Source: Cognaticolwellia sediminilitoris (GTDB taxonomy: Bacteria; Pseudomonadota; Gammaproteobacteria; Enterobacterales; Alteromonadaceae). Taken from it: 64,000 bases of DNA. Positions within the stretch are counted from its first letter, which is position 1; each line of letters opens with the position of its first letter. Shown here in pieces: positions 9,132 to 16,311 of the stretch. Under the pieces are notes generated by a model. It saw only the letters and a list, made by a program, of their open reading frames with translations, made no database searches and was not told the DNA's origin. Both the position numbers and the translations under genes were made by a program. The stretch is from the NCBI GenBank assembly GCA_002104535.1, contig NBOG01000001.1, forward strand, positions 503,764 through 567,763, given 5' to 3'.

Positions 9132-9763
9132 TGTCCGCGATTTTAGTCTCAGACGACATAAGTCTTTATAAAGCATATTATTTTTTCAATCACCGACACC
9201 TAGCATTAACGAAGTGAGCGAGTCTGTCATTGACCAAGGGGTAATACAAAAATGAGTATTACCCTTCACTTATATTTTTAACTTTTACCTTTGGCCTGTT
9301 TGGACGTGCCATAACGTATCGAGAAATGGAGTGTTAAATGAATGTGATAAAAAGTACATCGCAAGTTTTTAAAGGTTTTCAAATTAACGTCAAACTAAAA
9401 ATTTCGGCGCTTTGGATAGCGATTATGTTTAGTTATGTCTATGGCGACTATATCGAGATTTATGTTCCCGGTGTAATAGCGAATGCGATGACAGTTAAAT
9501 CAAGTATTAAAACTCAGCTGGAGTTTTTTGCCGTGGCTTTATTGATGGCAATGCCCAGTGTAATGATATTTTTTACCTTAGTGGTTAAGCCTAAAATCAA
9601 TCGTTGGCTGAATATAATATTAGCTGCGTTTTATATCGTTTTACTCATTGCTGTAAATACTGAAGCAGGTTGGTGGTTTTACCTATTTTTAACCGCAATA
9701 GAGGTTTTAATTTCAGTAGCGATTGTTTGCTACGCATGGAAATGGCCGACACTTAAAGCTTGA
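9132..9763. repeat. Tandem duplication, unit 2 (upstream region plus gene)
   Basis: Second copy of the unit at 8497-9129, starting two bases after the stop codon of the first gene. It keeps the blocks TGTCCGCG, GACGACATAAG, TTTGGCCTGTTT and GTGCCATAACG. The middle of the upstream region (about 9200-9260) is more diverged than the ends. Confidence 0.85.
9338..9763 (+). CDS. Four-helix membrane protein, DUF6326-like, copy 2
   Basis: 141 residues, paralogous to the preceding gene along its whole length (KGFQINVKLKISALWIA, YVYGDY, MAMPSVMIFFTLVVKPKIN, then WYAW-like CYAWKWP). Differences cluster in the loop after the first helix (KSSIKTQLE versus KATTETQFQ) and in helix three. GGAG lies eight bases before the ATG. 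Each copy has its own upstream block, so they may be expressed independently. Function is unknown. Confidence 0.8.
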   Translation: MNVIKSTSQVFKGFQINVKLKISALWIAIMFSYVYGDYIEIYVPGVIANAMTVKSSIKTQLEFFAVALLMAMPSVMIFFTLVVKPKINRWLNIILAAFYIVLLIAVNTEAGWWFYLFLTAIEVLISVAIVCYAWKWPTLKA

Positions 9764-9821
9764 GCAACCACCGAATTATAACACTACTAATAGGTCAAGC
9801 TATCACAGCGAATTCGATGCC

Positions 9822-9965
9822 ATGCGCGAATTACGCCATTACTTTCAAAATGACAAACAAGTTCCTCGTGAGCTTATTTACATTAGTAGTTATTGGAAAA
9901 GCGGTGTATCAGAGGATGGTCATAAAGCGTTTAAGCAACAAGATGCTCAACAAAGTAGTAAATAA
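9822..9965 (+). pseudogene. Small ORF or gene remnant of 47 codons
   Basis: A frame open from the ATG at 9822 encodes a charged peptide with segments such as MRELRHYFQNDKQVPREL and YISSYWKSGVSEDGHKAF. It looks more protein-like than the overlapping frames. The same frame runs open upstream into the end of the preceding gene, so a longer ancestor could have been cut by the duplication. There is no clear ribosome binding site. It may be a small protein or a remnant; I do not recognise the family. Confidence 0.3.
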
Positions 9966-10676
9966 CGTTTTTTATGCACACAACACAAGCTTCAAGAAAG
10001 TAGTAATTGAATAAATAAATGTCCTACTTAATCGATAACTTTAAAGATATCTGAATGTATTGGTCGCTGCGAATTACATTAAGAATTGTTTGAATTTTGC
10101 ATCAAAATACACTATCGATAAGGTGTGTAATTCATAGCCATCCTTTCTATACTTGCATAAATTTACCCTGAAAATATCCCCTTCATCGTACCCTTTAGTT
10201 ATTAAAACCATGAAATAGAGGTTTTACACTGAGGCACTCGCCCCCCATAACGAAATACTGCTAACCGTCACTTATGCCAAATTGTTGACCTTAATATCAT
10301 AGTCTTTTTTACAATATTGAGTTTGCTGTAATGAGGTTCGCAGGCATTATTCCTTGAGCGTGACTAGCCTTAATGTAAATTATTTATTCAGTCCACATCA
10401 TAAAAAATATGATTATCAACCCTTAAGATTTCTATCAATATGTGCTCTTATGACTTCTTGTAAAAAACTTAAACACTCATTTAGCTGTTTTATAAAAAGC
10501 GATAGCGTTTTTTTTGTTGAGTTGTAAATCATATCCCATAGATAGTTTTCTAAAATATAAACTTCTTATTTTGATCATAACGATTTGATTAGATAATTTT
10601 TTATTCATTATAAATTTTCAATACCCACAAAAACTAGCAAATAGTCATTTAAACAAAACAATTTGCTCGATACACA
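9966..10676. other. Long intergenic stretch without a recognised gene
   Basis: About 700 bp of A+T-rich DNA between the small ORF and the ornithine cyclodeaminase gene. I see no convincing ORF, RNA gene or repeat. The far right end holds an odd palindrome described separately. Confidence 0.5.
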
Positions 10677-10689
10677 GCTCAATTTGAGC
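10677..10689. promoter_or_regulatory. Short palindrome upstream of ornithine cyclodeaminase gene
   Basis: GCTCAA-T-TTGAGC is a perfect inverted repeat 74 bp before the start codon, preceded by TTTGCTCG. The position suits an operator, possibly for an Lrp/AsnC-type regulator. The sequence alone does not name the protein. Confidence 0.3.
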
Positions 10690-10763
10690 ACTTATGTGAC
10701 TATTTATTAATTCATTACCTCAATATAATTTCTCTCAATTATTTATAACATGAGATATTTGAA

Positions 10764-11810
10764 ATGACTTTATTCCTAGATGTTAATAACGTTGGCGCTT
10801 TAATTAGAAAAATTGGCAATACGGCCTTTATGGAAGGTTTACTCCATTATATGGAGAGCGACTTTACTCGATGGTCTGATTTTGATAAATCGGCAAGAAC
10901 TGCCGCTCATAGCAAAGATGGAGTTATTGAGCTTATGCCAGTTGCTGATGATTTAAATTATAGTTTTAAATATGTTAACGGCCATCCTAAAAACCCACAT
11001 TTAGGATTATCAACAGTGATGGCTTTTGGTGCCCTGTCAGATGTTGAAACAGGTTACCCTAAACTTTTTTCTGAATTAACTTTATCAACCGCATTTCGTA
11101 CTGCTGTCGCCTCTATAATGGCTGCCAAAGTCCTAGTAAAACGGGATCCTAGCACCATGGGTGTGATTGGCTGTGGGGCTCAATGCGAATTTCAAGCTAT
11201 CGCTTTTCATACATTATTAGGAGTAAATGAAATCAGACTATTTGATATTGACCCTAGCGCCGTAACAAAGGTTATAAAAAACTTGAAAAAGTATCCAAAC
11301 CTTAGAGTTATCCAAAGCCCATCAGCGAAAGTATGTGTTGCTGGTGCAGATATTGTTACCACCATAACGGCAGACAAAACCAACGCCACAATTTTAACAC
11401 CAGACATGGTAGAAGCTGGTATGCATATCAACGGTGTTGGCGGAGATTGCCCTGGTAAAACTGAAATACATTCAGAAATATTAAAGTCTGGAAAAATATT
11501 TGTTGAGCACGAACCACAAACTCGAATAGAAGGAGATATCCAACAATTATCAGCGTCTCACCCTGTTCATAAAGTTTGGCAGGTAATTGCAGGTAAAGAA
11601 ATAGGCAGAGACTCGCAAGAACAAATAACAATTTTTGATTCCGTTGGATTTGCTTTAGAAGATTTTTCAGTTTTACGCTATTTATATGATTTAGCGGTTA
11701 AATTCAACATTGGGGAAACAGTTGAATTAGTACCATCCCTGGAGAACCCAAAAGACTTGTTTAGCCGCACACTTCAGTACTCTGATGTGGGGAACTTGGA
11801 TGCATTATAA
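10764..11810 (+). CDS. Ornithine cyclodeaminase
   Basis: 348 residues. It converts L-ornithine to L-proline and ammonia with bound NAD+. Similarity to the Pseudomonas putida enzyme, as I remember it, extends over the whole chain: FDKSAR, GVIELMPVAD, FKYVNGHP, ELT.STA.RTA, the nucleotide site GVIGCGAQCEFQA, TADK, GGDCPGKTE (the conserved aspartate proposed as catalytic), VEHEPQTRIEG.IQQL, and DSVGFALED. This is far closer than to generic members of the mu-crystallin family, so the specific name is justified. An NhaC-type transporter gene follows after 91 bp and an amidohydrolase gene after that, all on one strand. With the ureohydrolase at 5407-6516 it could complete an arginine to proline route. 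Confidence 0.92.
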   Translation: MTLFLDVNNVGALIRKIGNTAFMEGLLHYMESDFTRWSDFDKSARTAAHSKDGVIELMPVADDLNYSFKYVNGHPKNPHLGLSTVMAFGALSDVETGYPKLFSELTLSTAFRTAVASIMAAKVLVKRDPSTMGVIGCGAQCEFQAIAFHTLLGVNEIRLFDIDPSAVTKVIKNLKKYPNLRVIQSPSAKVCVAGADIVTTITADKTNATILTPDMVEAGMHINGVGGDCPGKTEIHSEILKSGKIFVEHEPQTRIEGDIQQLSASHPVHKVWQVIAGKEIGRDSQEQITIFDSVGFALEDFSVLRYLYDLAVKFNIGETVELVPSLENPKDLFSRTLQYSDVGNLDAL

Positions 11811-11901
11811 ATTAGATAGCTAGTGTCGAATATAGCACTTTTGAAACTAATTTTAATAGTTTGTAGTAAATACGAATAAATGACAGCGTTAAGGGTAAAT
11901 A

Positions 11902-13410
11902 ATGGCAACAAATATCAGTAAAATAAAATCAATGACTAATGAACCAAGCATTTTCGAATCGCTTATTCCCATTGCATTTTTAGTATTAATGTTATCCGCT
12001 GGCGTTATTTATTTTGGCGACAACTCCTCTTATGGACCAAACCAAATAGCCCTTTTACTCAGTGCAGGAATAGCCATAATTATTGGCTTTAAGAAAGGGC
12101 ATCGTTGGGAGCAGATGGAACAGGCTATTATCAAAGGGATTTCCTTATCACTTGGTGCAGTTTTAATTTTACTCGCAGTAGGTTCTCTTATTGGTACTTG
12201 GTTGTTGTCGGGTACTGTACCTACACTTATATACTACGGTCTGCAAATTTTAAGTCCGCAATGGTTCTATCCAGCGTCTTGCATTATTTGTGGCATAGTA
12301 GCGATGAGCATCGGTAGTTCATGGACAACCGCTGCAACGATTGGTGTTGCTTTAATAGGTATAGCTCAAGGTTTAGATTTATCTATAGAAATCACTGCGG
12401 GGGCAATAATATCAGGTGCTTATTTCGGTGATAAAATATCTCCTCTTTCTGAAACCACAAATTTAGCACCCGCTATTGCCGGAAGTGAATTGTTTTCGCA
12501 TATACGTTATATGTTATGGACAACCATTCCTTCAATCAGCATCACTATAGTTATATTCACTATAATTGGTTTTAACGAGCAATCGACCAACGCTATTTCA
12601 TCTATTGATATTTTAGTAAACCAGCTTGATAAACACTTCAATATTACTTTGTTTAATCTTGTGCCTCTTATCATTTTAATTGGTTTAGCACTGAAAAAAT
12701 GTCCTGCTTTTATTGCAGTTTCACTGGGGGCAATTATTGGTGGTATTTGGGCCGTAATTTTTCAATCAGAACTTATCATTTCACTATCCACTGAAACAAG
12801 TGATATATTTTCAGCAAATTTAATCGTAGTTTGGTCTGCACTTTTTGATGGTTTTACTATCAAAACAGGTAATTTAGAATTAGATGATCTACTCAGCGGA
12901 GGCGGAATGTCTAGCATGCTGAACACTGTATGGTTGATTATGTGTGCATTAACTTTTGGCGCTATTATTGAACACCTCGGCATGCTTAAGAAAATAGTTG
13001 ACCTTATACTAAAATCTGCTAAATCAACAGGCGACCTGATTATGAGTACAGTTTTCACCTGCATAGGGACAAACTTAATCACGGCTGATCAATATATTGC
13101 TATTGTTATGCCAGGAAGAATGTATAAAGATGAATATAAAAAGCAAGGACTGGATCCATTAGTGCTTAGCCGCACCCTTGAAGATTCAGGTACAATTACA
13201 TCCCCTTTAATACCATGGAATACCTGTGGCGCTTATATGTACAGCGTTTTAATGGTCAATCCTTTTGATTACATCTTTTATTGCTTTTTCAATTTAATAA
13301 ACCCTGTACTTGCTGTAGTTTACGGTTATCTAGGTTTCAAAATAAAAACTATCTCTGTTAAAACCTATAAAAATTTTATACAAAAGAGCGAGCAAGTAGA
13401 GACCATTTAA
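11902..13410 (+). CDS. NhaC-family Na+/H+ antiporter-like transporter
   Basis: 502 residues with about 11-12 membrane helices. The signature GAIISGAYFGDKISPLSETT, with NLAPA just after it, is diagnostic of the NhaC family. MSIGSSWTTAATIGVALIGI and the later LITADQYIAIVMPGRMYK also match. Known members exchange Na+ for H+, and some exchange organic acids. Its position between ornithine cyclodeaminase and an amidohydrolase suggests transport of a substrate or product of the pathway, which is inference. The ATG follows an AAGGGTAAATA sequence that can serve as ribosome site. Confidence 0.88.
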   Translation: MATNISKIKSMTNEPSIFESLIPIAFLVLMLSAGVIYFGDNSSYGPNQIALLLSAGIAIIIGFKKGHRWEQMEQAIIKGISLSLGAVLILLAVGSLIGTWLLSGTVPTLIYYGLQILSPQWFYPASCIICGIVAMSIGSSWTTAATIGVALIGIAQGLDLSIEITAGAIISGAYFGDKISPLSETTNLAPAIAGSELFSHIRYMLWTTIPSISITIVIFTIIGFNEQSTNAISSIDILVNQLDKHFNITLFNLVPLIILIGLALKKCPAFIAVSLGAIIGGIWAVIFQSELIISLSTETSDIFSANLIVVWSALFDGFTIKTGNLELDDLLSGGGMSSMLNTVWLIMCALTFGAIIEHLGMLKKIVDLILKSAKSTGDLIMSTVFTCIGTNLITADQYIAIVMPGRMYKDEYKKQGLDPLVLSRTLEDSGTITSPLIPWNTCGAYMYSVLMVNPFDYIFYCFFNLINPVLAVVYGYLGFKIKTISVKTYKNFIQKSEQVETI

Positions 13411-13454
13411 TATTACCTTACCCACTTAGCGTCACATAATTAGGATATACAATA

Positions 13455-15125
13455 ATGAAAATTAAAATTATAAATCAGTTATTACTCTGCACGGTTTATC
13501 TATTCTCTCACATCGGCTTTGCTAAAGAGTTTGCTGACGTTATTTATAGTAATGCTTCTGTATGGACTGGTAATTCATCACATCCCAATGCCTCTGCAGT
13601 TGCTATTAAAGGTAACGATATAATGGCGGTTAGTTCTTCAAATAATTTAGTAAGCCTTACCGGACCTAACACACATTTAGTCGACCTCAATGGCCGTTTT
13701 ATTATGCCTGGCTTTATCGATAATCATGTTCACTTTTTCGAAGGCGGCTTTGCTTTAGCTAGTGTTGATTTACGTAGCGCTAATTCACCCGAAGAGTTTT
13801 CAAAACGCATCGCGAACTATGCTAAAAAAAATCAAGAAGGACGTTGGATACTGAATGGAAACTGGGATCATGAAAACTGGGGAGGGGTGCTACCAAATAA
13901 AAAATGGATTGATGACTCTACCCAAGGTAAACCTGTCTTTGTCATTCGCATAGATGGCCATATGGCATTAGCTAATTCTGCGGCCCTTGCCCTTGCAGGA
14001 ATAACTAAACATACTAAATCCCCTAATGGTGGCACAATCGTACATGATGAACATGGCGAACTTACCGGCATTCTAAAAGGTAATGCTTTAAATCTAATCC
14101 TTTCTATTGTGCCACCACCATCAGATGAAGAAGTATTAGAGTCATTTAAGCTTGCACAAGAACGTGCCTTAAGTGTTGGCTTAACCAAAGTTTTCGCCAT
14201 GACAGCTAACGAAACAGAAACCACAATGTTAGCGAATTTTCGTTTAGCACAAGTAAAAGGCAAAATGAAAATTAGGGCCTATGTTTATACGCCAATTGAA
14301 CATTGGCAAACATTAGAGGCTTTAGTGCAAAAAGAAGGTAAAGGCGATAATCAGCTTGGTTGGGGTGGTGTAAAAGGCTTTGTTGATGGTTCTTTAGGTG
14401 CCGCTACTGCATGGTTTTATAAACCTTACCTTAATAACCCTAACATTAATGGTGCTCCTCTAACGGAACCTAATGAGTTAAAGGAAATGATATCAGGCGC
14501 TGCTGATGCAAATTTAAGATTGGCAATTCACGCCATTGGCGATAAAGCAATTGATAATTTAATTACCGATTACCAAGACATTAGTGATGATATTACCCAT
14601 TTACGTTTACGTATTGAGCACTTTCAGCATCCAAATAAAACCGCCATCAATAAAATAAGTAAAAATAAAATTATCGCCTCCGCCCAACCATATCACGCAA
14701 TCGATGATGGCCGCTGGGCTGAAGAAAGTATTGGAGCTAAAAGGATAGAAACAACTTACGCGTTCAGAAGTATTATTGATAGCGGTGCTATTTTAACTTT
14801 TGGTTCTGATTGGCCTGTTGCCCCACTATCACCGTTAGAAGGTGTATATGCTGCTGTAACACGCCGTACAAAAGACGATAAAAACCCTAATGGTTGGTTA
14901 CCTGAACAAAAAATTTCGGTTGAAGAAGCACTTACCGCATATACATCTGCAAATGCTTACGCTGGATTTGAAGAAGATAGAGTAGGAACACTTCAAAAAG
15001 GAAAACGCGCTGACCTTGTTATTTTATCTGCTGACCCCCGTAAAGTTGCGCCTGAAGAAATCAGAAATATTAAGGTATTAACTACCATTATTGATGGCGA
15101 AGTAGTATATCAATCAGCTAATTAA
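13455..15125 (+). CDS. Secreted YtcJ-type amidohydrolase
   Basis: 556 residues with an N-terminal signal peptide ending near GFA (residues 1-23). It belongs to the metal-dependent amidohydrolase superfamily. Visible are the first metal motif DNHVHF after RFIMPGFI, then RIDGHMALANSAAL, FVDGSLGAATAWF, the conserved IHAIGDKA, the RIEHFQH segment and FGSDWPVAP with the late aspartate. The order matches the YtcJ/amidohydrolase-3 group. These hydrolyse amide or imide bonds; the substrate here is unknown. Export to the periplasm suggests it acts on imported material before inner-membrane uptake. It is the last gene of a three-gene run and is followed by an A/T-stem terminator. Confidence 0.85.
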   Translation: MKIKIINQLLLCTVYLFSHIGFAKEFADVIYSNASVWTGNSSHPNASAVAIKGNDIMAVSSSNNLVSLTGPNTHLVDLNGRFIMPGFIDNHVHFFEGGFALASVDLRSANSPEEFSKRIANYAKKNQEGRWILNGNWDHENWGGVLPNKKWIDDSTQGKPVFVIRIDGHMALANSAALALAGITKHTKSPNGGTIVHDEHGELTGILKGNALNLILSIVPPPSDEEVLESFKLAQERALSVGLTKVFAMTANETETTMLANFRLAQVKGKMKIRAYVYTPIEHWQTLEALVQKEGKGDNQLGWGGVKGFVDGSLGAATAWFYKPYLNNPNINGAPLTEPNELKEMISGAADANLRLAIHAIGDKAIDNLITDYQDISDDITHLRLRIEHFQHPNKTAINKISKNKIIASAQPYHAIDDGRWAEESIGAKRIETTYAFRSIIDSGAILTFGSDWPVAPLSPLEGVYAAVTRRTKDDKNPNGWLPEQKISVEEALTAYTSANAYAGFEEDRVGTLQKGKRADLVILSADPRKVAPEEIRNIKVLTTIIDGEVVYQSAN

Positions 15126-15142
15126 TTAAGGTTTATAATAAT

Positions 15143-15184
15143 AAAAAATAGGCTGCAAAATCCTGTTCTTGTGACCTATTTTTT
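15143..15184 (+). terminator. Terminator after the amidohydrolase gene
   Basis: AAAAAATAGG pairs with CCTATTTTTT across a 22-nt loop, and the right arm ends in a six-T run. It lies 18 bp after the stop codon. Confidence 0.65.
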
Positions 15185-15467
15185 AACCAATCCAACATAG
15201 ATAGATAGATAGATGTTTAAAGCATCATATATCCGTGAGTGTCTGGTCAAAAGTACATTCTATTAATTTGTGTCTAATTTATAATTCTTTTAGTTTAAAT
15301 TCAGAGTAATTTATGGCAGGTAGAAGGTTTGAGTATTGGAAGCACTTTGCTGATAAGAAAAACTTGAAATATATAAGCAAATAACAAGGATACACCGTCT
15401 CATTATATGCTGCGATTCAATGAGCCAGAATTCAGTACTATTTTGATACCAATGAGATAATGCTTAG

Positions 15468-15647
15468 GGTTATTTATCTTTCACATCGGCAAGTCAAACA
15501 ACTGAACATGCAGATACTCATACACTATATCTTCAAAAAATAGCTTTTAGCTTCAAACATATCTCATCAGTAGCATTAATCGGACCAGTAATCTCGTCGT
15601 TTTTTGGCGAAAGAAATAAATTACATGACATTACTGTTTACGAATAA
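15468..15647 (+). pseudogene. Possible C-terminal gene remnant without start codon
   Basis: A 59-codon frame bounded by TAG and TAA has no in-frame ATG or GTG early in it. It encodes a stretch resembling a folded protein end: LYLQKIAFSFKHISSVALIG followed by PVISSFFGERNKLHDITVYE. The family is not recognised. It could be chance in A+T-rich DNA. Confidence 0.25.
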
Positions 15648-15671
15648 AATTCAGAAAAAGGTCAACAGCCT

Positions 15672-15878
15672 TTAGTTATAGCCAAGCACAAAACTATAAT
15701 TCAGTGAGTCTGGCTCACACAAAAGAGACTCATTTTCTTTCGTCACTTTAGGTAAAATAATATCATCTGAGTTATCAATTTTTTGATAGTGTTCATTTTC
15801 TACAGCTGTATCTTGGCAATCTTTTTTAGTTTTCATATTATGGCCTGTTTTAACAAGTAATCTATACTTTTTCTTCAT
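15672..15878 (-). CDS. Weakly supported small ORF, 68 codons
   Basis: Lys-rich N-terminus (MKKKYRLLVKTGH) followed by an acidic middle. No ribosome binding site is visible before the ATG and no family is recognised. It is listed because it is the only ORF of this size in the gap. It may well be non-coding. Confidence 0.2.
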   Translation of the reverse strand: MKKKYRLLVKTGHNMKTKKDCQDTAVENEHYQKIDNSDDIILPKVTKENESLLCEPDSLNYSFVLGYN

Positions 15879-16136
15879 ATTTTAAGTAAATTTAGAGTCA
15901 GTACTTTTTAAGACAATCAAAAATTAATTTAACTTTTTTTACTCACTGATAACGATAAAATGTTTCCTTAGATTCAATTTTTTGAATTTAGACTTCTATA
16001 TCTGCCGGGTAATTTGTCACTCTAAGGCTAACTTGTTGCTAGTCTATATCAGTGTATTTTCATACCCTTATGACTATTATTATTAACTCCAATAATATTA
16101 AGCTCTATTATTGTAATAAAAAATCCCTTTTTTATA

Positions 16137-16168
16137 GGTTGTTCGGTAACGATTGTTATCGAACAACC
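16137..16168. promoter_or_regulatory. 32-bp near-perfect palindrome downstream of receptor gene
   Basis: GGTTGTTCG-G-TAAC, loop GATT, then GTTA-T-CGAACAACC pairs over 14 positions with one G/T mismatch. There is no T-run of terminator type on either side; the right flank is A-rich. It lies about 145 bp after the end of the second receptor gene. A factor-binding site, an mRNA 3' structure or a non-canonical terminator are all possible. Confidence 0.5.
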
Positions 16169-16311
16169 AACAAAAAATATATATAAAAAAAGCTACATGC
16201 TGTAAGGATTAGAAAGTATTTACCCAACACTATTATTAAATAGCATAGTCACTTGATTAACTTGTGAATCACCATAAACATAGTGTTTAAACTCATTTAT
16301 CCAAAAAACCT

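Larger units (their letters stand above)
15185..16136. other. Intergenic stretch with possible gene remnants
   Basis: Nearly 1 kb with no well-supported gene. It contains a 4-copy TAGA run (about 15198-15214), a 23-codon ORF from ATG 15313 to 15384, and a 59-codon open frame without a start codon at 15468-15647. A weak ORF on the minus strand is listed separately. Decay of an older gene is possible but not shown. Confidence 0.4.

Noticed and set aside
9760..10014. 84-codon ORF starting at the stop codon of the second DUF6326-like gene
   Set aside because: It overlaps the more protein-like frame at 9822-9965, and its translation is unremarkable; no family pattern.
15198..15214. TAGA tetranucleotide run
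   Set aside because: Only about four copies; too short to call a meaningful satellite, though it could vary in length.
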